This document shows positions 23,949-32,525 of a stretch of 64,000 nucleotides of DNA, piece after piece. The DNA comes from Glycomyces niveus (GTDB taxonomy: Bacteria > Actinomycetota > Actinomycetes > Mycobacteriales > Micromonosporaceae), in assembly GCF_017592475.1 (NCBI RefSeq), contig NZ_JAGFNP010000018.1, positions 1 through 64,000 of the forward strand, in the 5' to 3' direction. A program made the position numbers and the translations under genes. Below the pieces are notes generated by a model that had not been told where the DNA came from, did no database searches, and saw nothing but the letters and a program-made list of their open reading frames with translations. Each line of letters opens with the position of its first letter. Within the stretch, counting starts at the first letter, position 1.

Positions 23949-24538
23949 GCCGGACGTTCGTGCTGGCGTCGCAGTCGCCGGCGCGCCGCGAGCTGCTGAA
24001 GGCGGCCGGGATCGAACCGCTCGTGATCGTCTCGGGCGTCGACGAGTCGCAGGTGATGGGGGAGGACCCGGCGATGCTGGCGTCCACCCTCGCCGAACTG
24101 AAGGCGACCGCGGTGCTCGACCTGGTCTCGCCGGGCGCGCTGGTGCTCGGCTGCGATTCGGTGCTGCACTTCGGGCACGAGATCCTCGGCAAGCCGGGCG
24201 GCCCGGACGAGGCGACCTCGCGGTGGAAGCGGATGCGCGGGCGCTCGGGGACGCTGTACACCGGGCACTGCCTCATCGACACCGAGGCGGACCGCAAGAT
24301 CGTGCGCGCTTCGGGGACCGAGGTGCACTTCGCCGAGGTCTCCGATGAAGAGATCGCCGCGTATGTGGCGACGGGGGAGCCGCTGCACGTGGCGGGCTCG
24401 TTCACGCTCGACGGCTACGGCTCGGCCTTCATCGACCGCATCGACGGCGACCCGGGCACGGTCATCGGCCTCTCGATGCCCTTGCTGCGCAACATGCTCG
24501 GCGAGCTGGAGATCGCACTCCACCAGCTTTGGAAGTAG
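23945..24538 (+). CDS. maf: Maf family nucleotide pyrophosphatase
   Basis: 197 residues with LASQSPARRELL near the N-terminus and the family's GCDSVL and KPGGPDEA segments. Maf proteins hydrolyse non-canonical nucleoside triphosphates and influence septum formation. The TTG at 23945 overlaps the accE stop (TTGA), giving translational coupling; an alternative GTG lies at 23957. Same place as M. tuberculosis Rv3282. Confidence 0.88.
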   Translation: MSRTFVLASQSPARRELLKAAGIEPLVIVSGVDESQVMGEDPAMLASTLAELKATAVLDLVSPGALVLGCDSVLHFGHEILGKPGGPDEATSRWKRMRGRSGTLYTGHCLIDTEADRKIVRASGTEVHFAEVSDEEIAAYVATGEPLHVAGSFTLDGYGSAFIDRIDGDPGTVIGLSMPLLRNMLGELEIALHQLWK

Positions 24539-24625
24539 CGGGCGCGCAGTAGGCCCCGCGGTGGAGCAGCTCACGCGGGCGTCGGTGCCGTCGCGTCCGC
24601 CGTGCCGAGGCGAGAGGATCTGCAC

Positions 24626-25804
24626 ATGACCGACCTGCTGCTGCGCGACGCCCGACTCTGGGGCCGCGAGGGACGCACCGACCTCCTCGTCGAGGACGGG
24701 AGGATCGCCGCCATCGCCGACTCGCTCCCCGCGGGCGGGGCGGCGGTCGAGGACCTCGGCGGCGCCGTCGTGATCCCCGGCCTCGTCGACGCCCATGCCC
24801 ACGTCGACAAGACCCTCTGGGGCGGCCCGTGGGTGCCCCGCACGGCCGGCCCCGGCCTGGCCGCCGCGATCGCCTACGGCGCCGAGCGGCGCGCCGAGTT
24901 CGGCATCCCGAACGCCGACTGCATCACCGCGCTGCTGTCGAACATGGTCGCCTCCGGCACCACCCACGCCCGCTCGCATGTGGACATCGACCCGGGGATC
25001 GGCATCAGCGCCGTCCACGCCGTGCGCGAAGCGGTCGAGCGCCTCGCCGGGCGCATCGACGTCGAGCTCGTGGCCTTCCCGCAGACCGGCATCCTCGCCA
25101 GCCCCGGCACGGCCGAGCTCATGGACGAGGCCCTCGCCGCGGGCGTCAAGTCCATCGGCGGCATCGACCCCGAGGGCTTCGACGGCGACGCCGAACGCCA
25201 CCTCGACCTCGTCTTCGCGCTCGCCGAGAAGCACGGCGCGGAGATCGACATCCACCTGCACGACGGCGGCGACCTCGGCGCCCGCGAGTTCGACATGATC
25301 ATCGAGCGCACCCGCGCGCTCGGCTACGCCGGCAAGGTCGTCATCAGCCACGGGTTCGCGCTGTGCGACGCCGACGACGCCACCCGCGCCCGGCTCATCG
25401 CCGCGCTCGCCGAACTCAGGATCGGCTTGACCTCGGTGGCGCCCAAGAAGATCCTGCCGCTGCGCGAGCTCGCCGAAGCGGGCGTCGCGATGGGCATCGG
25501 GCAGGACGGCGTGCGCGACCTCTGGAGCCCGTACGGCAACGGCGACAACCTGCAGCGCACGCAGTGGTTCGCGCGCAACGCCGGGTTCAGCAAGGACGAG
25601 GACATCGAGCTCGCGCTCGAGGCCGCCACGTTCGGCGGCGCGCGGCTGCTCAAGATCGAAGGCTACGGCCTCGCTGTGGGCGACACCGCCGACCTCGTCG
25701 CCGTCAAGGGCCGCAACGCGTCAGAGGCCGTGCTCGAGCACCCGGCGCGCACGCTCGTCGTCAAGCGCGGACGCGTCGTGGCCCGCGAAGGCACCCTGGT
25801 CTAA
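24626..25804 (+). CDS. Cytosine deaminase-like amidohydrolase
   Basis: 392 residues of the metal-dependent amidohydrolase superfamily: HAHVDK (first metal histidines), RSHVDID, HLHDGG, SHGFAL and the late GQDGVRDLWSPYGNGD. This motif set is closest to cytosine/isocytosine deaminases such as CodA. The substrate is uncertain. ATG at 24626 with GAGAGGA upstream. It ends tail to tail with the thioredoxin-like gene, sharing 4 bp. Confidence 0.85.
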   Translation: MTDLLLRDARLWGREGRTDLLVEDGRIAAIADSLPAGGAAVEDLGGAVVIPGLVDAHAHVDKTLWGGPWVPRTAGPGLAAAIAYGAERRAEFGIPNADCITALLSNMVASGTTHARSHVDIDPGIGISAVHAVREAVERLAGRIDVELVAFPQTGILASPGTAELMDEALAAGVKSIGGIDPEGFDGDAERHLDLVFALAEKHGAEIDIHLHDGGDLGAREFDMIIERTRALGYAGKVVISHGFALCDADDATRARLIAALAELRIGLTSVAPKKILPLRELAEAGVAMGIGQDGVRDLWSPYGNGDNLQRTQWFARNAGFSKDEDIELALEAATFGGARLLKIEGYGLAVGDTADLVAVKGRNASEAVLEHPARTLVVKRGRVVAREGTLV

Positions 25805-26340
25805 CGCCACTTGATGCCGCAGCCGGTCGACGGGTAGTGCGGCTCGGGCACGGGCTCGCCGCGGCGCACCAGCTCGATCGCGCCCGCGAGGTACTCCCCG
25901 GTGACGGGCACGCCGTTGCCGGGGGTCGACCCGTCGAACGCGCCGCGGTAGGCGAGCGCGCGGTCGGGGCCGTAGAGGAAGAAGTCGGGGGTGCAGGCCG
26001 CGTTGTAGGCGCGCGCGACCTCCTGCGACTCGTCCACGAGGTACGGAAACGTCCAGTTCGCGCGCGCCACCTGGTCGGCGAGGCCCGCCGGGGCGTCGTC
26101 GGGGTAGTTCTCGGCGTCGTTCGAGCAGACGGCCACCACGTCGAGGTCCGCCTGCCCGGCCGCGAAGGACCCGAAGACCTGCTCGATGTGGCGCACGTAC
26201 GGGCAGTGGTTGCACAGGAACGCGACCAGCAGCATCGGCGCGTCGAACCCCGCGAGCGACCGCACCGCCCCGTCGAGGTCCGGCAGCGAGAAATCGGGCG
26301 CGGCCGTACCCAGCGCCACCATGTTCGAGTTGAGGGCCAA
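25801..26340 (-). CDS. Thioredoxin-fold AhpC/TSA-like protein
   Basis: 179 residues. C43 and C46 lie in FLCNHCPYVRHIE, the CxxC followed by proline expected of this redoxin subfamily; GTAAPDFSLPDLDG starts the fold. Likely a cytoplasmic thiol reductase or peroxiredoxin-like protein. The TTG at 26340 (MALNSNMV) fits the family start and lies 9 nt after GAGGAG; an ATT closer to it is possible. The longer open frame to 26619 is rejected. Confidence 0.8.
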   Translation of the reverse strand: MALNSNMVALGTAAPDFSLPDLDGAVRSLAGFDAPMLLVAFLCNHCPYVRHIEQVFGSFAAGQADLDVVAVCSNDAENYPDDAPAGLADQVARANWTFPYLVDESQEVARAYNAACTPDFFLYGPDRALAYRGAFDGSTPGNGVPVTGEYLAGAIELVRRGEPVPEPHYPSTGCGIKWR

Positions 26341-26453
26341 AGGAATCGCACTCCTCACGTAGCGGACGTCCGACCCCCATCGTAGAAACCCGCGAGCCTC
26401 CCGCCCACCCGGGCTCGGAGCCCGCCGCGCTTCGCGGAATCGGGGCATGGGGA

Positions 26454-26490
26454 CGGCGGGGCTCCAGGCCAGGTAGTTGGAGCCCCGCCG
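26454..26490 (-). terminator. 13-bp perfect hairpin in a gene-free stretch
   Basis: CGGCGGGGCTCCA and its complement enclose an 11-nt loop. The 380-bp stretch 26341-26722 also contains CGGGCTC-G-GAGCCCG (26410-26424) and CCGCG-CTT-CGCGG (26425-26437). No gene is visible there. The large hairpin may end transcription from the remnant reading frame at 26723. Confidence 0.5.
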
Positions 26491-26722
26491 CCGGGCCGTC
26501 TCGACTACCCCACTTCGTCGGACGGCCTCCTGGTGATGGCGGCAAAGTCTCTGGTCGAGCAGGCTTGATCTCTGCCGCCGCGCCACCGGGGTACGTGGAA
26601 ACAGCGTAGAACCGCCCATTCGACTTGGTCAGTCCGAAACCCGACAATTGCAGACATTGCCATCTTCGCATGTATGGCGTCGTCGCAGGCGGGAGCGGCT
26701 TTCCGCTGCCGTCCTCAGTGGA

Positions 26723-27110
26723 TCAGCACTCGTCGCGTCCCGATGGCTTCGCCTCGGGGCCTTTGAATTCGCGGCCGGAGACCTCGACTTGCGCGAGGCG
26801 GCGGAGGATCTCGAAGAGGGCGTCGCCGAGGAGGGTGCCGACGACCATCGTCTCGAGAATCTCGTCGCGGTCGCCGCGGCGCATGAGGAGGCGGATGTCG
26901 GCCTCGGCGACCTGCTCGGCCGCGCGGGCGTAGCGGTCCTCGAGCTCGGCGCGGTCGCTGATGCCGAAGAACTCGAGGCGGGCGACGACGTCGGCGAGCG
27001 CCCGGATGTAGCCGTGCTCGTGGGGCGCCCGGTCCCAGCCGCGGCGGCGCACGATCGCCAGCGCCGTCTCGATGCGCTTGTCGTCGGGGGCGTCGTCAAG
27101 CCGTGCCGGC
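26723..27110 (-). pseudogene. Gene remnant lacking a start codon
   Basis: A coherent protein-like frame reads RLDDAPDDKRIETALAIV, then RRRGWDRAPHEHGYIRALAD and on to a stop at 26723 (about 130 residues, mostly helical, charged). The first in-frame start codon is a GTG at 27052, in the middle of a good coding stretch, and no ATG/GTG/TTG exists upstream before the frame breaks. An ATG in another frame at 27128 suggests a lost base near 27105-27125. No family recognised. Confidence 0.45.
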
Positions 27111-27126
27111 CTACCTCGTCCCCGGC

Positions 27127-27378
27127 ATGGAGCCGCGCGTCGACATCCGCGAGAACGTCCCGATCCACCTCCCGTTCCTCATCGCCCGTGCAGCTGCCGC
27201 TGCTCGACGGGTTCTACGGCGGCGACTTCGACGTGCTCTTCGGCACCGCGTACACCGCCGCGATCGTCGGCTCGATCGTCCTCAACCTGCTGTTCATCGA
27301 GATCTATCTGCGCCGCAGGGGGAGCCGCCGGATTTCGACTGGCGCGGCCTGAACCGCGGGCATAGGTTGGGGCGATGA
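27127..27378 (+). pseudogene. Small membrane protein gene with two frameshifts
   Basis: Three pieces in two frames make one plausible protein: MEPRVDIRENVPIHLPFLIA, then a membrane segment around FGTAYTAAIVGSIVLNLLF ending IEIYLRRRG, then EPPDFDWRGLN. Removing one C near 27187-27190 (CCC run) and adding one G to the GGGGG run at about 27320 restores a single frame of about 83 residues that stops in the ATGA of the next gene. Either an indel-damaged gene or base-calling errors in homopolymers. Confidence 0.5.
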
Positions 27379-27800
27379 GCGACGAGTACACGATCTCCTC
27401 GGACCCCGACCGCCTCGACCGCGAGTGGATCCACAAGGTCATCTCCACCGACACGTACTGGGCCGTCGGCCGCACCCGCGAGCGCAGCGACCTCGCCATC
27501 GACCACTCGCTGCCGTACGGGGTGTACGCGGCGGACGGCCGCCAGGTCGCGTTCGGGCGGCTCGTCACCGACCACGCCTACTTCGGGTGGCTCTCCGACG
27601 TGTACGTCGACCGCGAGGTGCGCGGGCAGGGGATCAGCAAGCGGCTCATCGCCCACATCGTGGACGAGGCCGAGCGGCTGGGCCTCAAGCGGGTCCTCCT
27701 CGCCACCGGCGACGCCCAGGGCCTCTACCGCCAGTTCGGGTTCGACGAGATCGACGACGACTACTCGTGGATGTACCGCGTCTGGCCCGCCCGACCGTAG
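27375..27800 (+). CDS. GNAT family N-acetyltransferase
   Basis: 141 residues with the acetyl-CoA loop VDREVRGQGISKRLIAHI and the C-terminal LYRQFGFDEI, typical of GNAT enzymes of the YpeA/YjdJ kind. Substrate unknown. The ATG is 6 nt after TAGGTT (27363-27368): probably leaderless. Confidence 0.87.
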   Translation: MSDEYTISSDPDRLDREWIHKVISTDTYWAVGRTRERSDLAIDHSLPYGVYAADGRQVAFGRLVTDHAYFGWLSDVYVDREVRGQGISKRLIAHIVDEAERLGLKRVLLATGDAQGLYRQFGFDEIDDDYSWMYRVWPARP

Positions 27801-27894
27801 AGCGTGTGCGAGCCCTCGCTAGTCCATGATCGGCGGACGGGTGTCGCCGCGACGCGCTAGGCTGGTGCGTTCCCGAATTCGAGCGAGGAGCGCA

Positions 27895-30048
27895 GTGTCC
27901 CAGGAACCAGGCCCCGCCAGAGCCGCACGACCGGATGCCGTCGAGCAGGACGTCGACACGACCCACGCCGTCCCCGCCCCCGACCCGTCCAGCACGCCGG
28001 AGCAGGAGATCGCGATCGAGCAGGGCTTCGTCGACCGCGTGTACGCGCGCGTCGACGTGCTCCGCGGTGAGGCCGAAGGCAACCGCGACACCGGCTACGC
28101 CCACCTCGCCGCGACCGTGCCCGGCGCCCGCTACGAGCGCGACGTGTTCGTGTACCAGGCCGCCCGCCGCATCGCCGACCTCGACTCCCAGCACGAGGGC
28201 CTGGTCTTCGGCCGCCTCGACTTCGACGACGGCAAGGTCCGCCACGTCGGCCGCCTCGGCGTGCGCGACGAGGAGTACCGCACCCTCCTCGTGGACTGGC
28301 GCGCCCCCGCCGCCGCGCCGTTCTACCGCGCCACGGCCGTCGACCGGCAGGAGGTCGCGCGCCGCCGCGTCATCCGCTCCTTCGGCCGCAGCGTCGAGGA
28401 GATCAGCGACGACCTGCTCAATGAGGACGCCGCCGACCGCCTCCCCGTGATCGGCGACGGCGCGCTCATGGCCGCCTTGGGCCGCAAGCGGACCGGGCGG
28501 ATGCGCGACATCGTCGCCACCATCCAGGCCGAGCAGGACGCCGCGATCCGCGCCCCCGGCCGCGGCGCCACGATCATCACCGGCGGCCCCGGCACCGGCA
28601 AGACCGTCGTCGCCCTCCACCGCGCCGCGTTCCTGCTCTACCAGGACCGCAGCCGCTACGAGGCCGCGGGCATCCTCGTCGTCGGCCCCTCGGCCGTGTT
28701 CATGAAGTACATCGGGCGCGTCCTCCCCAGCCTCGGCGAGGAGACCGCCGCCCTCTACTCCCTCGGCGAGCTGTACGCCGGAGTCGAGGCCACCCGCCAG
28801 GACCGGCCCGAGGTCGCGGCCGTCAAGGGCGGCACCGTGATGCTGCCGATCCTGCGCCGCCTCGTCCGCCAGACCCCGCCGGGCGCCCCGAGCGAGCTGC
28901 GGATCGTCTACCGCGGCGACGTGTTCAAACTCGACGCCGCCGAGCTCGCCGCCGCCCGCGCCCGCGTCTTCGAGAAGGAGCCGCGCCCCAACCTCGCCAA
29001 GACCGAGGCCGGCCGCGCCCTCCTCGTCGCCTTGTGGCGCAAGATCAAACCGGTCATCGAAGACGCCGAGCCCGCGAAGTTCTCGCGGGACGTGGGCTCG
29101 CGCGGCGAGTTCCTCACCTTCCTCGACCACTGGTGGCCCGACCTCGACCCCGCCGACGTGCTCGGCTGGGCCGGCGACGCCCGCCGCCTCGCGTCCGCCG
29201 CCGAAGGCCACCTCAAGAAGGAGGCCATCGAAGCCGTCTCGGCCTCCCTGCGCGAGACCGACTTCTCGATCCCCGACGTGGCGCTCCTCGACGAGCTGCG
29301 CATCCTCCTCGGCGTGAAGCCGCAGCCGCGCAACCGGGACCGCATCCGCTCCTGGGACGGCATCCAAGAGGTCTCCACCGTCCAGGACCGCTACTACGAC
29401 CGGCCCGAACGGCAGGCCCGCGACGCGTTCTACGAGGACTACGCGCACGTCATCGTCGACGAGGCACAGGACCTCTCGCCCATGCAGTGGCGCATGCTCG
29501 GCCGCCGCGGCCGCGGCGCCGGCTGGACCATCGTCGGCGACGAGGCCCAGTCGAGCTGGCCGCGCCCGAGGGAGAGCGCCGACGCCCGCCGCCGCGCCGT
29601 CCCCAGCGGCCGCCTCCACGAGTTCCACCTGACGAAGAACTACCGGAACTCCAAAGAGGTCTTCGAGTACGCCGCCGAATGGGCCAAGCCGCGCCTGCGC
29701 AACATCGACCTGCCCGAGGCCGTGCGCGAGACCGGCGTCGGCGTCGCCCAGAAGACCGTCGCCGCCGACACCCTCATGCCCGAAGTCGCCGGCGCGGTCG
29801 TCGAAGCCCTCGACGCCGTCGAAGGTACCGTCGGCATCATCGCGCCCTACGACCGCCACGCGGAACTCGCCGGCATCGTCCACGACGGCCGCGTCACCCT
29901 CGTCGGCCCCTTGGAGTCCAAGGGCCTCGAATGGGACGCCGTCATCGCCGTCGACCTCGAAACCGTCGCCGCCTCGCACGGCGCCGGCGTCGCCTACGTG
30001 GTCCTCACCCGCGCCACCCAGCGGCTCACGAGGATCGACCTCGACTGA
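27895..30048 (+). CDS. HelD-like UvrD/Rep-family ATPase (RNA polymerase recycling factor)
   Basis: 717 residues. An N-terminal coiled-coil arm (EQEIAIEQGFVDRVYAR) and the LLVDWRAPAAAPFYRA stretch mark HelD proteins, which pull RNA polymerase off DNA; some actinobacterial members (HelR) protect it from rifamycins. Walker A GGPGTGKT is at about 230-237, Walker B VIVDEAQD around 520, and a motif-VI-like LTRATQRL ends the protein. GTG at 27895 has GAGGAG five nt upstream and a TAGGCT -10 about 30 nt earlier; the frame begins at 27826. Confidence 0.87.
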   Translation: MSQEPGPARAARPDAVEQDVDTTHAVPAPDPSSTPEQEIAIEQGFVDRVYARVDVLRGEAEGNRDTGYAHLAATVPGARYERDVFVYQAARRIADLDSQHEGLVFGRLDFDDGKVRHVGRLGVRDEEYRTLLVDWRAPAAAPFYRATAVDRQEVARRRVIRSFGRSVEEISDDLLNEDAADRLPVIGDGALMAALGRKRTGRMRDIVATIQAEQDAAIRAPGRGATIITGGPGTGKTVVALHRAAFLLYQDRSRYEAAGILVVGPSAVFMKYIGRVLPSLGEETAALYSLGELYAGVEATRQDRPEVAAVKGGTVMLPILRRLVRQTPPGAPSELRIVYRGDVFKLDAAELAAARARVFEKEPRPNLAKTEAGRALLVALWRKIKPVIEDAEPAKFSRDVGSRGEFLTFLDHWWPDLDPADVLGWAGDARRLASAAEGHLKKEAIEAVSASLRETDFSIPDVALLDELRILLGVKPQPRNRDRIRSWDGIQEVSTVQDRYYDRPERQARDAFYEDYAHVIVDEAQDLSPMQWRMLGRRGRGAGWTIVGDEAQSSWPRPRESADARRRAVPSGRLHEFHLTKNYRNSKEVFEYAAEWAKPRLRNIDLPEAVRETGVGVAQKTVAADTLMPEVAGAVVEALDAVEGTVGIIAPYDRHAELAGIVHDGRVTLVGPLESKGLEWDAVIAVDLETVAASHGAGVAYVVLTRATQRLTRIDLD

Positions 30049-30050
30049 GC

Positions 30051-30280
30051 TCAGGCCTCGGAGGCGTCCAGCGCGCGGCGCCTCCGAGCCCGCCTCGCGG
30101 CGTGGACGAGGAGCACGGCCGAGACCACACCCGGTCCATGTGGACGAGAAGCACCCCGAAGTGGCTCGGCCCGCCCCAGTCGGCCGCATAGCTCGACGGG
30201 TCGCCGAAGTCGACCACGAGCAGCTCCATGACGGCCCGGAAGATGAAGAAGCCGCCGACCACGAAGCCGAGCACCCACAA
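30051..30280 (-). pseudogene. Small membrane protein gene with a single-base frameshift
   Basis: One frame reads MWVLGFVVGGFFIFRAVMEL and on to HFGVLLVHM; a second frame continues GPGVVSAVLLVHAARRARRR to a stop at 30051. Adding one G in the ATGGAC string near 30160 joins them into an 80-residue two-helix protein that looks like a known small actinobacterial membrane protein type (WGGPSHFGVLLVHxGPG). Third homopolymer-type indel within 4 kb. A 10-bp hairpin (30057-30088) overlaps its 3' end. Confidence 0.55.
30057..30088 (+). terminator. Hairpin after the HelD gene
   Basis: CTCGGAGGCG and CGCCTCCGAG form a perfect 10-bp stem with a 12-nt loop beginning 9 bp after the HelD stop. Confidence 0.5.
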
Positions 30281-30301
30281 GACGCGTCCCGTGACCCGAC
30301 T

Positions 30302-30922
30302 CTAACGGCTCAGGCCCCCGGCGGGGTCCCGCCCGTTTCGCGCGCGCCCTACCGCCATCCGCCGGAGCGCCCCGATGCCGAGCGACGCGCCGACCAGCAC
30401 CGCGACCGGGACCCCATCCAGGTTCGGCCGGTCCTCAGCGGACACCGGAAACCAGCGAGGCTCGGACGAGCCCAGGAACAGCCAGGCGGTCCAGCCCGAA
30501 GACGAATACCGGGCGACCAGCTCGCCCGGGCGCAGCGGCCCGCCCGTGACGACCTCGATCGAACCGGCCCCGGGCGGCGAGTCCGAGCGGTACGCGGTGA
30601 GCGCGCACCTGCGGGCGATACCGAAGCCGAGCGGGGCGCGTTCGCACTCGCCGACCTCGACCACCTCGACCGTGAACCCGTCCCTGTCGCCGAGCGGGGA
30701 GCCGAACGCGGCCCGCACTTCGAGCGCCGCGTCCAGCAGCGCCAGCAGCGCCACGACACCGACGATGTCGGCGGCCATGCGGCGCCAGCGGACCCGCCGG
30801 GGTTCGGCCTCCCTGCCCTGGTGAGGCTCCGCAGGAAGCACGAACCGGAACGCCGCCCCCACCGCGGCGAAGACGAGCAGCGCGAACACGAGGACCGCGC
30901 CCAGGTTGACGAGCGCGGTCAT
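30302..30922 (-). CDS. Hypothetical membrane protein
   Basis: 206 residues. Two or three hydrophobic segments at the N-terminal side (about 5-27 and 51-68), an extracytoplasmic-looking region with a cysteine pair (GECERAPLGFGIARRC), and a final helix (about 170-187). No family recognised. The ATG overlaps the stop of the YhhN gene by 4 bp (ATGA), so the two are translated in a coupled way. Confidence 0.75.
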   Translation of the reverse strand: MTALVNLGAVLVFALLVFAAVGAAFRFVLPAEPHQGREAEPRRVRWRRMAADIVGVVALLALLDAALEVRAAFGSPLGDRDGFTVEVVEVGECERAPLGFGIARRCALTAYRSDSPPGAGSIEVVTGGPLRPGELVARYSSSGWTAWLFLGSSEPRWFPVSAEDRPNLDGVPVAVLVGASLGIGALRRMAVGRARNGRDPAGGLSR

Positions 30923-31608
30923 GCGGCGGCCGGGGCGGGCAGGGCCTTGACGACGCCGAGCACGAGGAGGACCTGCGCGGCCGCGTACGTCGCCATCACC
31001 GCCTGCGACTGCAGCGGGAACTCGAACCCCGCCATGCCCAGGCCCAGGCACAGGTCCGAGACGACGAACAGCAGCCCGCCGACCGCCGCGAGCCGGTTGA
31101 CGCCCGCCGCGGCGGCCGCCATGGCCACCAGCAGCAGGCTGTACACCGCGACCGGGACCGCCAGCGCCGCCAGGCGCGGCCACAGGACCACGTTGGCGCC
31201 CAACCAGAACGCCAGGTAGCAGCCCGGAGCCATCCACCGTCGGCGCAGGACCGGCAAGGCGCCCAAGCGGACGAAGACCGCGAGGTACACGATCTGCATG
31301 AGCCCGAACAGGCCCATGCCGGTCAGGAACGCGGGCGTTCCGTCGAACAGCAGCGCGATGTCGGCCGCGCACGCCAGCAGCAGACCCATGCCGAAGAGGC
31401 GGGCCGGGCGCAGGCCCGGCGGGGTCGCGACGATGAGGTGGGCGAGGAGCAGGAGCGTCAGAGCGGGTTTGCTCGCCCAGCGGAGGGCGTCCGCGCCGAG
31501 GCTGATCGCGGCGAGGTCGACGGCGATGGCGACCGCGAACGCCCACAGCCAGAAGCGGGCCGGGAAGCGCACCAGGATCGAGCGGATCAGGACGAGGGGA
31601 GGGTTCAT
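30919..31608 (-). CDS. YhhN family (lysoplasmalogenase-like) membrane protein
   Basis: 229 residues with about eight transmembrane helices; SKPALTLLLLAHLIV and the ADIALLFDGTPAFLTGMGLF and VVSDLCLGLG segments carry the polar residues typical of YhhN/TMEM86 proteins, some of which hydrolyse vinyl-ether lipids. TAGGAT lies 9 nt before the ATG. Co-transcribed with the overlapping gene downstream and divergent from the methyltransferase. Confidence 0.85.
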   Translation of the reverse strand: MNPPLVLIRSILVRFPARFWLWAFAVAIAVDLAAISLGADALRWASKPALTLLLLAHLIVATPPGLRPARLFGMGLLLACAADIALLFDGTPAFLTGMGLFGLMQIVYLAVFVRLGALPVLRRRWMAPGCYLAFWLGANVVLWPRLAALAVPVAVYSLLLVAMAAAAAGVNRLAAVGGLLFVVSDLCLGLGMAGFEFPLQSQAVMATYAAAQVLLVLGVVKALPAPAAA

Positions 31609-31688
31609 GGATGCCGGATCCTAGCAGCATCCCGCGGGCGGTGGGAAAAGCGCTGGTGTTCGGCGGGCCGATCGGGGATGCTGCGCCG

Positions 31689-32522
31689 ATGAGTGACGAC
31701 TGGGAGTGGGACGAGACCCTGTTCGCCGGCAGCGCCGCCCACTACAGCGTCGGCCGGATGCCGTACCCGGCCGCGCTCGCCGCGGCCGTGCGTGACGCAC
31801 TGGGCCTGGACGGGACCGGGCGGCTTCTCGATGTCGGCTGCGGGCCCGGTTCGCTGACGCTGATGCTCGCCCCGCTCTTCGCGTCCACTGTGGGCGTGGA
31901 TCCGGATGCGGGGATGCTCGCCGAGGCGGCCCGCCGGGCGAAGGAGGCCGGGCTCGAGGACGTCGAGTGGCGGCGGCACCGGGCCGAGGAGCTGCCGGAT
32001 GACTTGGGCCGCTTCAAGGTCGTGGCGTTCGCGCAGTCCTTCCACTGGATGGACCGGCTGCGCGTCGCCCGGCGCGTCCGCGGCCTGCTCGAGCCGGCGG
32101 GGTACTGGATCCACGTCGGCGCGACCACCCACCGGGGCGCGGAGGACGCCGAGACACTGCCGCACCCGGCCCCGCCGTGGGACCGGATCAGTGCGCTCGT
32201 CGCCGCCTACCTGGGGCCGGTCCGCCGCGCCGGACAGGGCTTCCTGCCCGGCGGCACCGCGGGCGGTGAGGAGGCGATCATGCGCGAGGCCGGGTACACC
32301 AAGGTCACGCGCCTGCAGGTCGATGACGGCCGCGTCTTCGACCGCGACGCCGACGCGATCGTCTCGGCGGTGTTCTCGCTGTCGAGTTCCGCTCCGCATC
32401 TGTTCGCGGAACGGCTGCCCGCCTTCGAGATCGAGCTGCGGGACCTGCTCGCGGAGGCGTCGCCCGGCGGCCGGTTCGCGGAGCGCGAAGTGTCCACAGG
32501 GGTCGTCGTCTGGCGGCCCTGA
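31689..32522 (+). CDS. Class I SAM-dependent methyltransferase
   Basis: 277 residues. SAM motif I is LLDVGCGPGSLT, followed by the acidic D of GVDPDAGM and the FAQSFHWM segment common to small-molecule methyltransferases. Substrate unknown. ATG at 31689 (MSDDWEWDE); the open frame reaches 31611 but that part overlaps the divergent promoter of yhhN. Ends 3 bp before the convergent phosphatase stop. Confidence 0.82.
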   Translation: MSDDWEWDETLFAGSAAHYSVGRMPYPAALAAAVRDALGLDGTGRLLDVGCGPGSLTLMLAPLFASTVGVDPDAGMLAEAARRAKEAGLEDVEWRRHRAEELPDDLGRFKVVAFAQSFHWMDRLRVARRVRGLLEPAGYWIHVGATTHRGAEDAETLPHPAPPWDRISALVAAYLGPVRRAGQGFLPGGTAGGEEAIMREAGYTKVTRLQVDDGRVFDRDADAIVSAVFSLSSSAPHLFAERLPAFEIELRDLLAEASPGGRFAEREVSTGVVVWRP

Positions 32523-32525
32523 CGG

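Noticed and set aside
27685..30189. An 834-codon minus-strand frame opposite HelD
   Set aside because: No motifs; HelD on the plus strand has intact Walker motifs.
30302..31630. A 442-codon frame joining the two membrane genes at 30.3-31.6 kb
   Set aside because: The YhhN protein is read in another frame over 30919-31608; only the part from the ATG at 30922 is a real gene.
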